A DNA stretch of 64,000 nt from Hymenobacter cavernae (lineage in GTDB: Bacteria; Bacteroidota; Bacteroidia; Cytophagales; Hymenobacteraceae), in assembly GCF_014641455.1 (NCBI RefSeq), contig NZ_BMHT01000002.1, positions 330,595 through 394,594 on the forward strand. Reading direction: 5' to 3'. A program made the position numbers and the translations under genes. The notes below the pieces were generated by a model. That model ran no database searches and was not told the DNA's origin. It saw only the letters and a list, made by a program, of their open reading frames with translations. This document shows positions 15,656-24,657 of the stretch, piece by piece (position 1 is the stretch's first letter; each line of letters starts with the position of its first letter).

Positions 15656-16438
15656 ATGCGCTCCCACGACGTCGATTATAAGATTATCGGCAATGACATT
15701 CAAGTACTTGAAGTTGAGCTAGACCCCAACGAAACCGTAGTAGCCGAGGCCGGCGCCATGGTGTACATGGACGAAGCCATTGCTTTTGAAACCAAGATGG
15801 GTGACGGCTCGGAGCCCGACCAGAGTGTGTTGGGCAAGCTATTTTCGGCTGGCACGCGCCTGATCACGGGTGAGTCGCTGTTTATGACGCACTTCACGCA
15901 CCGCGGCGGCTACGGCAAGAGCCGGGTGGCCTTCTCGGCGCCATATCCCGGCACCATCATCCCCGTAGACCTAGGTACGCTGCCCAACGGCCTGATCGTG
16001 CAGAAAGACGGCTTTTTGGCGGCAGCGCGGGGCACCAAGATCAACATTCACTTCAACCAACGGCTGGGCGCGGGCTTCTTCGGCGGCGAAGGCTTTATCC
16101 TGCAAAAGCTCACTGGCGACGGCAAGGCCTTTATTCACGCGGGCGGCACCATCATCGAAAAGCAGCTGCGCAATGAACTGCTGCGCGTTGACACGGGGTG
16201 CGTGGTGGCCTTCGAGCCGGGTATCGACTTCAGCATTGCCCGCGCCGGTGGGCTCAAATCGATGATTTTTGGCGGGGAAGGCTTGCTGCTGGCTACGCTG
16301 CGCGGCACCGGGCGCGTGTGGCTGCAATCGATGCCCGTGAAGAAGCTGATTCAGGCGCTCATGCCGAACGGCAGCAACGCTAACAAGGAAAGCGGCAGCG
16401 TACTGGGCAATATGTTTGGCAACATTCTCGACGAGTAA
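15656..16438 (+). CDS. AIM24/TIGR00266 family protein
   Basis: 260 residues of the TIGR00266/AIM24 family: a beta-rich fold with [32 protein letters not shown] at the N-terminus, the Gly-rich [19 protein letters not shown] in the middle, and [30 protein letters not shown] near the end. Biochemical function is unknown; the yeast member is mitochondrial. The start at 15656 removes a non-conserved 11-residue lead. TATACTTG at 15613-15620 is a one-mismatch -7 box. Confidence 0.9.
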   Translation: MRSHDVDYKIIGNDIQVLEVELDPNETVVAEAGAMVYMDEAIAFETKMGDGSEPDQSVLGKLFSAGTRLITGESLFMTHFTHRGGYGKSRVAFSAPYPGTIIPVDLGTLPNGLIVQKDGFLAAARGTKINIHFNQRLGAGFFGGEGFILQKLTGDGKAFIHAGGTIIEKQLRNELLRVDTGCVVAFEPGIDFSIARAGGLKSMIFGGEGLLLATLRGTGRVWLQSMPVKKLIQALMPNGSNANKESGSVLGNMFGNILDE

Positions 16439-16461
16439 ACCTAGGTTTGCTAAAACCCAAC

Positions 16462-16516
16462 GCTTCTGCCTCCCTGCCCGGCCAAACCGAGGGGAAGCAG
16501 AAGCATTGTGCTTTTT
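16462..16516 (+). terminator. Terminator candidate after the AIM24 gene
   Basis: Stem GCTTCTGC/GCAGAAGC around a C/G-rich interior, followed after 8 nt by TTTTT. Confidence 0.6.
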
Positions 16517-16537
16517 GGGCAGGCTCGGATAAAGCGG

Positions 16538-16774
16538 CTACCTAGGTTGGGCAGATGTGGGAACGACGGTTATCACGTTGTCTGCCACATCTGCGGAAGC
16601 TGGGCTGACCAGGTTGGTAGCAATAATACCCAAGCTGACGAGCAGCCCCAGCAGGAGCAGCCCGATTACGCCAACCATCAGCTTGCTGCTGACAGAAGAC
16701 GGATTCTGGGTGGAGGAATGACGCTTCCGACGGGAAACGTAAGCACGCTTGGCAGTAGGTGTGGGAGCAGACAT
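16538..16774 (-). CDS. Small single-pass membrane protein
   Basis: 78 residues: a basic, Ser/Thr-rich N-terminal part (about 1-32, with KRAYVSRRKRHSS), one strong transmembrane helix (about 34-56, VGVIGLLLLGLLVSLGII) and a short tail outside the cytoplasm by the positive-inside rule. No family is recognised. The longer in-frame start at 16810 would add YSACYLPNPHS, which looks like non-coding sequence. It stands alone, convergent with the AIM24 gene. Confidence 0.65.
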   Translation of the reverse strand: MSAPTPTAKRAYVSRRKRHSSTQNPSSVSSKLMVGVIGLLLLGLLVSLGIIATNLVSPASADVADNVITVVPTSAQPR

Positions 16775-16992
16775 AGAGTGGGGATTAGGCAAATAGCACG
16801 CCGAATACACAATATAATTCTATTTCTGGTTCCTCACTAGTTTATAAAAATTCTCTGCAGAATATTATTTGTAATCTGTGCAATATTCAGCAGGCGAACG
16901 GGTTACAGTCTTAATCCTGAAATATTCCGTTCCGGCTCATGCTGGGTTAAACCCAGCTGTCAGCTCAACGGTGCATCATTTGAAAGTACCAA

Positions 16993-18510
16993 TCAGATAA
17001 TACCGAGCAGCTCATCCATCAGCTCGCGCGAGTTGCTCAGGCGCGGCACCTTGTGCTGACCACCCAGCTTGCCCTTGCCCGCCAGCCAGCGTTCGAAGGT
17101 GCCCGCGGGTGCTACCGTGAGCAAGGGCGGCGCCAGGGCAATGTCGCGGTGGCGCTTGGCGTCGTAGTCGGAGTTCAGGTGGCGCAGGGTTTGGTCGAGG
17201 ACGGTGGCAAACTCGGCCGCGTCGCGGGGTGGCTGGGTGAACTCTACCACCCACTGGTGGCCGCCGCGGGAATGGTCGGAGGCTTCGAAGTAGATGGGCG
17301 CGGCCGTGAAATCGCGCACGGTGGTGTGCGTGGCCTGGCAAGCCGCTGCCACAGCTGCCTCGGCATTCTCAATCACGACTTCTTCGCCGAAGGCATTCAG
17401 GAAGTGCTTGGTGCGGCCCGTGATGCGGATGCGGTAAGGCGCCAGACTGGTGAAGCGCACCGTGTCGCCGATTTTATAGCGCCACAGTCCGGCGTTGGTG
17501 CTGATTACCAGCGCGTACTTCTTGTGCAGCTCTACTTGTTCCAGCGTCAGGGTTTGCGGGTGCTCGGCGTCGAACTGATCGGCGGGAATAAATTCGTAGT
17601 AAATGCCGTGGTCGAGCAGCAGCAGCATATCCTCGGAGTCGGGCTGATCCTGCACGGCAAAGTAGCCTTCCGAGGCATTATAGACTTCGAGGTAGCGCAT
17701 GCGGGCATCCGGAATGAGCTGATGAAACAGCTCCCGGTACGGCCCAAAGGCCACCGCTCCGTGCAGAAACAGGCGCAGGTTGGGCCACACTTCCGTGATG
17801 GATTGGGCGCCGGCCAGCTCCGTCACGCGGCGCAGCAGCACGATCATCCAGGTGGGCACGCCGGCCAGCACCGTCACGTCGACGTGCTGCACGTGGCGGG
17901 CAATGCGCTCAATTTTCTCTTCCCACTCGTCGAGCAAAGCCAGCTCCAGCGGCGGCGTGCGGATGAACTCGGCCCAGGTCGGCAGGTTCTGCATGATGAT
18001 GGCCGACACGTCGCCTGCCCTCGAGTCGGCATCATCGGGCCGCAGCGGGTTGGGGCCGTGCGTGCCGCCCAGCGAAAGGGTTTTGCCGCCCAAAACGCGC
18101 GCTTCCGGAAACAGGTGCGTGGCCAGGGCCGTCATGTCGCGACCGGCGCGGTAGTGGCAGTCGTGCAGCGACTCGCGGGTAACGGGGATGTACTTGCTGC
18201 GGGCATTGGTGGTGCCCGACGACTTGGCGAACCACTCCACTTTGCCGGGCCAGAGCACGTCGGCTTCGCCGCGCAGCACCCGCTCCAGCTCCGGGTACAG
18301 TTCTTCGTAGGCAGCGCAGGGCACGCGCTGGGCAAACTCCCGCGAACCTAGGTTATCAGCAAAGCCGTAGCGCTTGCCCCATTCCGTAGCCTGAGCCGTG
18401 TGCAGCAACGAGCGCAGCACGGCGGCTTGCGCCTCGTGCGGGTGGTCGCGAAACTGATCAATCGCAGTCAGTCGCCGCTGCACGGCCCAGCTCAGGACTT
18501 CATTTATCAT
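16993..18510 (-). CDS. GH3-family acyl-acid-amide synthetase-like protein
   Basis: 505 residues of the GH3 family, known from plants as adenylating enzymes that join amino acids to plant hormones. Visible motifs are WFAKSSGTTNARSKYIPVT (motif 1, nucleotide binding), YNASEGYFAVQ (motif 2 region), and YRIRITGRTKHFLNAFGEEVV (motif 3, GRTDD/K-like). Length is normal. Bacterial GH3 substrates are mostly unknown. It is transcribed toward a gap. The N-terminal codons (Met-Ile-Asn) lie at the edge of an AT-rich repeat that fills the space up to lptB. Confidence 0.92.
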   Translation of the reverse strand: MINEVLSWAVQRRLTAIDQFRDHPHEAQAAVLRSLLHTAQATEWGKRYGFADNLGSREFAQRVPCAAYEELYPELERVLRGEADVLWPGKVEWFAKSSGTTNARSKYIPVTRESLHDCHYRAGRDMTALATHLFPEARVLGGKTLSLGGTHGPNPLRPDDADSRAGDVSAIIMQNLPTWAEFIRTPPLELALLDEWEEKIERIARHVQHVDVTVLAGVPTWMIVLLRRVTELAGAQSITEVWPNLRLFLHGAVAFGPYRELFHQLIPDARMRYLEVYNASEGYFAVQDQPDSEDMLLLLDHGIYYEFIPADQFDAEHPQTLTLEQVELHKKYALVISTNAGLWRYKIGDTVRFTSLAPYRIRITGRTKHFLNAFGEEVVIENAEAAVAAACQATHTTVRDFTAAPIYFEASDHSRGGHQWVVEFTQPPRDAAEFATVLDQTLRHLNSDYDAKRHRDIALAPPLLTVAPAGTFERWLAGKGKLGGQHKVPRLSNSRELMDELLGII

Positions 18511-18716
18511 TTAACAATTAACATTTACCATTTAACAGCTTTTCAGTTACTAGTAATTGGCCTGATACGCATTCTGACGCAATACTGCTGCCCTGCACGC
18601 TGAGTTGACGGTTCAGATTCCGGTTTTGAACGAGAATAGTAGCAGATATCGACTGATAAGTAATGAATGGTAACTGGTAACTGAAAAGCTGTTAAATGGT
18701 AATTGTTAAATGATAA
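18505..18716. repeat. AT-rich inverted repeat filling the lptB-GH3 gap
   Basis: The left arm (18505-18551) and the right arm (18670-18716) are imperfect inverted copies of a sequence containing ATTTAACAATTA and CCATTTAACAGCTTTTCAGT. They enclose about 118 nt. The left arm includes the GH3 start codon; the right arm ends 5 nt before the lptB stop. ATTTAACAATTAAC-type repeats are common in Bacteroidota genomes (from memory). Confidence 0.75.
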
Positions 18717-18721
18717 CTACC

Positions 18722-19453
18722 CTAAATTCTGCGTTTTAGCTCGAAGTTCTTGCCTAGGTACACGCGGCGCACGACTTCGTCGGCGGCCAGCTCTTCAGCG
18801 GTGCCGGCTTTCAGCAGCTTGCCTTCAAACAGTAGATATGCCCGATCCACGATGCTGAGCGTGGAGTTCACGTCGTGGTCGGTGATGAGGATGCCGATGT
18901 TCTTGTGCTTGAGCTTGGCCACGATACCCTGAATTTCTTCCGTCGCAATGGGGTCGACGCCGGCGAAGGGCTCGTCGAGCAGCACGAACTTCGGATCGAC
19001 GGCCAGGGCGCGGGCAATTTCGGTACGGCGCCGCTCGCCGCCGCTCAGCACCCGACCTAGGTTTTTGCGCACATGCGTGAGGCTGAACTCATTAAGCAGC
19101 TCTTCTACTTTGTCGCGCTGGGCCTGCTTGGGCATGTTGGTCATTTGCAGCACCGCCAGGATGTTTTCCTCCACCGTCAGGTCGCGGAACACGGACGCTT
19201 CCTGGGCCAGGTAGCCGACGCCGCGCTGGGCCCGCTGAAACATCGGCAGGCGCGTGATTTCCTCGTCGTTGAGGAAAATCTTGCCCTCGTTCGGCTTCAC
19301 CATGCCCACCATCATGTAGAAGCAGGTGGTTTTGCCGGCCCCGTTTGGCCCCAGTAAGCCCACAATTTCGCCCTGTTCCACCGTCACCGACATGTCGTTG
19401 ACCACAGTGCGCGCTTTGTATTTCTTAATCAGGTGTTCAGCTTTCAGAATCAT
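18722..19453 (-). CDS. lptB: LPS export ABC transporter ATP-binding protein
   Basis: The cytoplasmic ATPase that drives LPS transport with LptFG and LptC. The 243 residues contain Walker A GPNGAGKTT (35-43), Q-loop region YLAQEASVFRDLTVEEN (81-97), signature LSGGERRR (136-143), Walker B FVLLDEPFAGVDP (156-168) and the switch His in ITDHDV. GVGYLAQEASVFR is typical for LptB rather than for amino-acid transporters. The start at 19453 gives the family N-terminus and sits just after a -7 box. The partner lptC lies at 43475-44050, so the system is split over the genome. Confidence 0.95.
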   Translation of the reverse strand: MILKAEHLIKKYKARTVVNDMSVTVEQGEIVGLLGPNGAGKTTCFYMMVGMVKPNEGKIFLNDEEITRLPMFQRAQRGVGYLAQEASVFRDLTVEENILAVLQMTNMPKQAQRDKVEELLNEFSLTHVRKNLGRVLSGGERRRTEIARALAVDPKFVLLDEPFAGVDPIATEEIQGIVAKLKHKNIGILITDHDVNSTLSIVDRAYLLFEGKLLKAGTAEELAADEVVRRVYLGKNFELKRRI

Positions 19454-19461
19454 CGTACCGG

Positions 19462-19469
19462 CAAAGGTA
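19462..19469 (-). promoter_or_regulatory. -7 box candidate for lptB
   Basis: On the minus strand TACCTTTG fits TAnnTTTG exactly, 9 nt before the start codon. The transcript would have almost no leader. No clear -33 element is seen. Confidence 0.5.
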
Positions 19470-19686
19470 AGGGGTGAAAAGGGAGTAGCCTCGTGGGGCC
19501 TTGACCTTTGGCGAACCACGAAAATGCCATCCGGTTTGTTAACACGAGCTAAGCGGCTGTTTCGTACGTGCCCTTTCTAGAATGTGGATTGATGAAGATA
19601 AAATAGTATAAGTATATGCAACCTTTCCTATCTACAAATAATCACCTTATAAGTCTATCATTCCACCTTCTGTTCTTGTTTCTACT

Positions 19687-21153
19687 ATGCCAACACGATT
19701 TATTAAGAAAGCTTTTTTGCTATTAAGCACTAGCTTATTGACCCTAGCTAGCTATCAGAGCCAAGCGCAAGGGCCAACCATTGACCCTACGTTTCAGCCG
19801 TCGCGCATCTTCGTGCGCTATAGCTCTGGCACAACCTCTCGTGGAACAGTCAACGATGTGGTGCGTCAGCCAGATGGCAAGTACATTATTGGGGGAGATT
19901 TTACGGAGGTCAACGGTGTACCGGCCCTCAACCTTGCTCGCCTCAATGCTGATGGTACGCCGGATGTGGCTTACACTGCCGCTTGTCGCGTTAACGATCA
20001 GGTGCTAGCCTTGGCATTGCAGTCCGATGGCAAAGTACTAGTAGGCGGACGCTTTACAACACTCGCGGGGAATAACCGATTAGTACTTGGCCGCTTACAA
20101 ACTGATGGCACAATAGACGAATCCTTCGCACCACCTACGCTACCCCTAACTCCTACTAACCGTCCCCAAGTAAAGCAAATCGTACTACGGCCAGACGGCA
20201 GGATCTTGGTTGTCGGAACATTTAATGTGCGAGGCGCTAGTGCGGAGCCGCAAAGCCTTGTTCAACTATTGTCAACTACTGGCCAAGAAGATGCTAGCTT
20301 TAGGTACATTTCCGGAATCCAAGGTGCTAGTACTAACCAAATCCTATTGCAACCCGATGGCAAGGTTGTCATAGCAATAAATAACACTTCTACTTATAAT
20401 CCCTACATTCATCGAATTTTATCAGATGGTACTTTGGATGGTAGTTTCACACCCCTAGGAGACTATTTTGTACAATCACCCAATGTACTTGCGATTGATA
20501 AGGAAAACCGAATTTATATTCGTGGATTAAGCTATCTGCAACGATTACTTCCGAATGGTCGCGGTGATAATACCTTCCCTATTTCAAGTTATTTAGGCTC
20601 GCCTACTCACTTAGTGATACAACCCAACGGTCGTTTATTGATCAATACAGTGAGCAGTGTCGCATTTCCAAATCCACCGCCAGGTACTAGGAGTTTGATG
20701 AGCCGCTTGCTTGATAATGGCACATCAGACCCAAGCTTCGTGAGTGCTTATGGGCCCCTCGACAGTTCTAGTGGCCTGGTTTCGAAGATTCTCGTACAAC
20801 CTGACGGCGCCATTATCGCCGCCGGTTCTTTTGAGCAAGTCGGCACCAACACCGGCATCAGTGGCCTGGTGCGCTTGCTCGACACTAATGTTCTGCGCGT
20901 AGCTAGCTCTGAAACGGCAGCCCGCACTGCCGCGTGGCCTGTACCAGCCCACGACGAGCTGCATCTGCAATTAGAAGCAAAAGCCCGGCCGCAGCATGTC
21001 AGCCTCATAGATGCCCTAGGCAAAGTTGTACACAGCCAAGCCATAACGCAACCAGAGCTAACCGTTTCTACAGCGGCGTTAGCGGCGGGCGTGTATATGC
21101 TACGAGTGCAGTATGCCGAAGGGATGGTGACGCGTCGCATTGCAGTGCAGTAA
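19687..21153 (+). CDS. Secreted delta-60 repeat protein with type IX secretion C-terminal domain
   Basis: 488 residues. A signal peptide (about 1-27: KKAFLLLSTSLLTLASYQSQAQ) is followed by about six or seven delta-60 beta-propeller-like repeats with the recurring QPDGK-ii-GGdF pattern (for example QPDGKYIIGGDF, QSDGKVLVGGRF, QPDGAIIAAGSF). The last 80 or so residues form a type A type IX sorting domain (SLIDALGKVVHSQ, AAGVYMLRVQ, RRIAVQ). It should be exported and held at the surface or released by T9SS. The middle of the gene is clearly AT-richer in codon choice than its neighbours, which may reflect transfer or relaxed selection. Ligand unknown. Confidence 0.88.
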   Translation: MPTRFIKKAFLLLSTSLLTLASYQSQAQGPTIDPTFQPSRIFVRYSSGTTSRGTVNDVVRQPDGKYIIGGDFTEVNGVPALNLARLNADGTPDVAYTAACRVNDQVLALALQSDGKVLVGGRFTTLAGNNRLVLGRLQTDGTIDESFAPPTLPLTPTNRPQVKQIVLRPDGRILVVGTFNVRGASAEPQSLVQLLSTTGQEDASFRYISGIQGASTNQILLQPDGKVVIAINNTSTYNPYIHRILSDGTLDGSFTPLGDYFVQSPNVLAIDKENRIYIRGLSYLQRLLPNGRGDNTFPISSYLGSPTHLVIQPNGRLLINTVSSVAFPNPPPGTRSLMSRLLDNGTSDPSFVSAYGPLDSSSGLVSKILVQPDGAIIAAGSFEQVGTNTGISGLVRLLDTNVLRVASSETAARTAAWPVPAHDELHLQLEAKARPQHVSLIDALGKVVHSQAITQPELTVSTAALAAGVYMLRVQYAEGMVTRRIAVQ

Positions 21154-21178
21154 GAATCAATACCTAGGTTTCTTACCG

Positions 21179-21204
21179 AAGGCGGCTCAATGATGAGTCG
21201 CCTT
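21179..21204 (+). terminator. Terminator after the T9SS protein gene
   Basis: Stem AAGGCGGCTCA/TGAGTCGCCTT with one mismatch and a 4-nt loop, followed by TGTTGTTTA. Confidence 0.75.
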
Positions 21205-21218
21205 TGTTGTTTATAGCG

Positions 21219-22049
21219 TTAGCGGCGCGTCATGTGCTTGCTGTGCTTGTGCTCCCGGAGCATAAACTCGGTGGGCCGACAATGCACCAGCTGCGTGAAC
21301 GTATTGCTGAACGCCGACAAGCTATTATACCCCACGCTATAGGCTATTTCGCTGATATTCTTACTGGTTTGCAGCATCTGCTCCATGGCCGCAATGACGC
21401 GGCAAAGCTTCAGATACTGCACAAACGACAGACTCATGCGCTGCTGAAACAGGCGCGACAGGTTGCGCATACTAAAGCCAAACCGCCGCGCCACGGCTGC
21501 CACTTCCAGCGGCTCACCTAGGTTCTGGTGGAGGTAGGCCAGCACCGGTTGCAGGCGCTCATCGTCGGTGGTGGGCAGCACGATGGGCAGCGGGTGCTGG
21601 CTGATCTTGGGCAAGATCATCTTCAGCGTTTGCAGGAACAGGTACTGGTCGTGGTCGTCGGGGCAGATGTGGCCGTCCCACTTTTCCGTGAACAGCAGCA
21701 TTTCGTACAAAAGCGTGGTGACGGGGTAAATGCCCATCGTGCTGTAGAACGGATGACCTAGGTCGTCGTCAACGGCAAAACACAGGCTATGCAGCAGATG
21801 CTGAGGCGACTGCACGAACACGCGGTGCTCCAGCAGCGGCGGAATCCAGACGTAGTGGCGGGCCGGAATGAAGTAGGTTTTGTTGGGCGCGTAGAGGTAC
21901 GCCAGGCCTTCTTCCACGTACACAAACTGCCCTTTCTGGTGGTGGTGCATGGGGTAGTTGTGCTCGGTGCGGGCGTGCTGCACAAACATGCAAGCCGGCC
22001 GGCTGTCGATGTCGATGACTTGTTGGAGAAACTGCGCGGTAGTGAGCAT
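21219..22049 (-). CDS. AraC-family regulator, probable regulator of the adjacent efflux operon
   Basis: 276 residues: an N-terminal cupin sensor domain (NYPMHHHQKGQFVYVEEG near 30-50, PARHYVWIPPLLEHRV near 62-77) and a C-terminal AraC HTH domain (about 175-270, with RRFGFSMRNLSRLFQ and ISEIAYSVGYNSLSAFSNTFTQ). The start at 22049 removes an unlikely 44-residue lead that overlaps the divergent promoter. It diverges from the TolC-HlyD-MFS operon with a 92-nt intergenic region, so it probably controls that operon and itself. The inducer is unknown. Confidence 0.92.
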   Translation of the reverse strand: MLTTAQFLQQVIDIDSRPACMFVQHARTEHNYPMHHHQKGQFVYVEEGLAYLYAPNKTYFIPARHYVWIPPLLEHRVFVQSPQHLLHSLCFAVDDDLGHPFYSTMGIYPVTTLLYEMLLFTEKWDGHICPDDHDQYLFLQTLKMILPKISQHPLPIVLPTTDDERLQPVLAYLHQNLGEPLEVAAVARRFGFSMRNLSRLFQQRMSLSFVQYLKLCRVIAAMEQMLQTSKNISEIAYSVGYNSLSAFSNTFTQLVHCRPTEFMLREHKHSKHMTRR

Positions 22050-22072
22050 ACCTAGGTTTTGGCCGATTTCAG

Positions 22073-22080
22073 CAAATCTA
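22073..22080 (-). promoter_or_regulatory. -7 box candidate for the AraC regulator
   Basis: On the minus strand TAGATTTG fits TAnnTTTG, 24 nt before the start codon. A TTG is present but 27 nt away, too far for a good -33. Confidence 0.45.
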
Positions 22081-22117
22081 TGGCGAATTAGAAAAAGCGC
22101 CGCACTCCAAGCCAATT

Positions 22118-22125
22118 TACCTTTG
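22118..22125 (+). promoter_or_regulatory. -7 box candidate for the efflux operon
   Basis: TACCTTTG fits TAnnTTTG exactly, 16 nt before the TolC-like start. No matching -33 TTG is seen, as expected if an activator such as the divergent AraC protein is needed (inference). Confidence 0.5.
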
Positions 22126-22141
22126 TTCCGTATAAAAAAAT

Positions 22142-23494
22142 ATGGAAATGATCTACCAAAGTCGGGCCTGGATTTTGGCAATAACTATCTTAACAGTAGC
22201 GTCTTACCAAGCTCAAGCGCAGCCAAATACGCAAGCTCAACTAGTACTTACCCTAGATAAAGCTTGGCAACAGGCCGAAACCTACAACAAAGAGGTTCAG
22301 CTACAGCGCCAGCAAGTCGTTATTAGCCAAGAGCTTGTAAAGGACCGCCAGACGGAGCGGCTGCCTCGCGTAGTCACCCGCGGCGAATACACCTACCTAG
22401 GTGCCCTGTACGGCTACGAGCCCAAGAAATGGCTTAAGAACCCAGAGTCGGTGGCGGTACCCCCTAGCCCGCACGTGTATAGCGCGGCCCTCAGCACCGA
22501 GTGGGACCTGTACACCGGCGGCCGCATCAAAAATCAGATTGAGACCCAAGCCGTGAACGCCGAGCTGGAAGGGCAGCGCCTCAACCTAACGCGCGCCGAC
22601 ATTCGGGTGCGCGTGGCGCAGGTGTACCTCGATCTGAAGCGTAACACCGTGTACCGGGGCCTCACGGAAAGCAACATCAAGGAGTCGGAGCGACGCCTGC
22701 GCCAGATTCAGTCGCTGTATAAGAATGGCGTGGTGCTGCGCAGCGACGTGCTGCGGGCCGAGCTTCAAACTTCGCGGCAACAGCTGCTGCTCACCGAAAT
22801 CAACAATAATATTATCCTGGCCAACCAGCGCCTTAACATCCTAATGGGTGTGCCGGAAGATCAGCTCAATGTGCCCGCTGAAGAGATTCTGCCGGCCACC
22901 GCTATGCTCACTGGCAGCTACGAAGATTACCTACGCCAAGCGCAAGGCCAGGCGCCCGAACTGCGCGTGGCGGGCTTACAGACGCGCCTCAGCCAACTGC
23001 GACTAGAAAGCACCGAGGTAATTCGTCGCCCGCAGGTGGGCATGTTTGCGGGCTACAGCTACAACTTTCCCAACCGCCTGACTTTCCCCTTTGTGCCCCA
23101 GGTGTATAGCTTCGGTGAAGTAGGCGTGCGGGTGTCGTACAACATCACGGGGCGCTACTACGACCGACACGCCGAAAGGGCTGCCGAGCTAGGATTGGAG
23201 CGCCAAAAGCTAGCCGAAGAGCATGTGCTGGACCAAAAGCGCGAAGAGGTAAAAACGGCCTACGTGCACTTCCAAGAAACGCTAGAGCGCATTCGGGTGG
23301 CGGAGCAGAACATTCAGCAAGCGTCGGAGAATTACCGCATCGTGAACAGCACCTACTTCAACCAGCTCGCCCTGCTCACCGACCTACTCGACGCAGATAA
23401 CCAGCTACTTCAGTCGCGCTTCGACTTGGTATCGGCGCAGGCACAAGCGGCTACCCAATACTATCAACTACAAAAAGCCCTGGGCACTCTATAA
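22142..23494 (+). CDS. TolC-family outer membrane efflux protein
   Basis: 450 residues. A signal peptide (about 1-26, ending SYQAQAQ) precedes two OEP repeats with long coiled-coil helices. Typical TolC features are DLYTGGRIKNQIETQ and RRLRQIQSLYKNGVVLRSDVLRAE in the first half and NSTYFNQLALLTDLLDADNQLLQ in the second. It forms the outer-membrane tunnel of a tripartite exporter with the next two gene products. It is the first gene of the operon, 6 nt before the adaptor gene. Confidence 0.94.
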   Translation: MEMIYQSRAWILAITILTVASYQAQAQPNTQAQLVLTLDKAWQQAETYNKEVQLQRQQVVISQELVKDRQTERLPRVVTRGEYTYLGALYGYEPKKWLKNPESVAVPPSPHVYSAALSTEWDLYTGGRIKNQIETQAVNAELEGQRLNLTRADIRVRVAQVYLDLKRNTVYRGLTESNIKESERRLRQIQSLYKNGVVLRSDVLRAELQTSRQQLLLTEINNNIILANQRLNILMGVPEDQLNVPAEEILPATAMLTGSYEDYLRQAQGQAPELRVAGLQTRLSQLRLESTEVIRRPQVGMFAGYSYNFPNRLTFPFVPQVYSFGEVGVRVSYNITGRYYDRHAERAAELGLERQKLAEEHVLDQKREEVKTAYVHFQETLERIRVAEQNIQQASENYRIVNSTYFNQLALLTDLLDADNQLLQSRFDLVSAQAQAATQYYQLQKALGTL

Positions 23495-23500
23495 GTCAGC

Positions 23501-24562
23501 ATGGCAACGAAGATTGAGAATTCCAGCAAGCGGGCCGACCGCATCATTGCCCGCATCACGACGTGGCTGGCGGGTTTGCTGTTTGTGGCGCTGCTCGTGT
23601 GGGCCGGCGTTATCGGCTGGCGCTTGTTTCAGTACGAAGAAACGAACGACGCGCAGGTGGAGGAGTACATCAACCCCATCAACAGCAAAGTGACAGGCTA
23701 CATTCGTAAAATCAAGTACAAGGAAAACCAAGCTGTGAAGGCCGGTGATACGCTCGTTGTTCTCGACGACCGCGACTACGTGCTACCCGTGGCGGAGGCC
23801 GAAGCATCTCTGGCCAACACCCAAGCTCAGCTAGAAGTGCTTGGCAGCAACGTGCAAACCTCGCAGCGCACTTCACAAGCTAGCCAGGCGCAGATCGGGG
23901 CCGCCCGCGCCCGTCTGGAAGAGCAGCAGAAGGAATACAACCGCTACCGCCAGCTGCTGGCCGACGAGGCCGTGACGCGGCAACAATTTGAGCGCGTGGA
24001 AACGGCCTTGCAAGTGGCCCGCTCCGACTACCAAGCTTTAAAAGGGAACTACGCCACTTCTTTGTCGCGGGTGGGTGAGGTGCGTGCCCAGCGGCCGGTG
24101 CTGCTAGCCGAGCTGAAGCGCCGCCAGGTGGCGTTGCAGAAGGCCCAACTAGACCTCTCCTACACCATCATCACGGCGCCTTACGACGGTAAGATGGGCC
24201 GGCAAACCATTCAGGAAGGTCAGCTCATTCAGGCGGGCCAACCCCTTGCTTACATCGTAAACGAGGACGCGGGTAAGTGGGTGACGGCCAACTTCAAGGA
24301 AACGCAGTTGCGCAACATGCACGTGGGCCAACCCGTGAAGATCAAGACCGACGCGTACCCGGACCAAGTGTTCAACGGCCGTATTGAGTCGTTGTCGCCG
24401 GCTACGGGCGCCCGCTTTTCGCTGCTGCCGCCCGACAATGCCACGGGCAACTTCATCAAGGTGACGCAACGCATTCCCGTGCGCATTCAGCTCACCGACA
24501 AGTCCGAAAGAACGGTGCAGCTAGCCGCCGGTATGAACGCCCTCGTGACCGTGGAGAAGTGA
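23501..24562 (+). CDS. HlyD/EmrA-family membrane fusion protein
   Basis: 353 residues. One N-terminal transmembrane helix (about 20-45) is followed by a barrel-lipoyl motif (DAQVEEYINPINSKVTGYI, NQAVKAGDTLVVLDDRDY), a coiled-coil hairpin (about 90-200, QLEVLGSNVQTSQRTSQ and following) and the second lipoyl half (DLSYTIITAPYDGKMGRQTIQEGQLIQAGQPL). This is the EmrA type that works with MFS pumps, which agrees with the next gene. The end overlaps a GTGAG-like repeat region before the MFS gene. Confidence 0.94.
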   Translation: MATKIENSSKRADRIIARITTWLAGLLFVALLVWAGVIGWRLFQYEETNDAQVEEYINPINSKVTGYIRKIKYKENQAVKAGDTLVVLDDRDYVLPVAEAEASLANTQAQLEVLGSNVQTSQRTSQASQAQIGAARARLEEQQKEYNRYRQLLADEAVTRQQFERVETALQVARSDYQALKGNYATSLSRVGEVRAQRPVLLAELKRRQVALQKAQLDLSYTIITAPYDGKMGRQTIQEGQLIQAGQPLAYIVNEDAGKWVTANFKETQLRNMHVGQPVKIKTDAYPDQVFNGRIESLSPATGARFSLLPPDNATGNFIKVTQRIPVRIQLTDKSERTVQLAAGMNALVTVEK

Positions 24563-24568
24563 TTCGGC

Positions 24569-24643
24569 GAGTTAGTGAGCTGGTGAGTTTCTTCCATTCT
24601 CCCAGCAGAATACCAGTTTCTCAGCTCACGAAGTCAACGACTC
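24569..24643. repeat. Weak GTGAG-type inverted repeat between adaptor and MFS genes
   Basis: The left arm GAGTTAGTGAGCTGGTGAG and the right arm CTCAGCTCACGAAGTCAACGACTC are a degenerate pair of the GTGAG family inside an operon. Confidence 0.45.
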
Positions 24644-24657
24644 ATTCAGTCGCTACT

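Noticed and set aside
17053..18351. 432-codon open frame on the strand opposite the GH3 gene
   Set aside because: GC-rich antisense frame of a well-supported gene; the translation is repetitive in Gly/His/Arg/Val and shows no family features.
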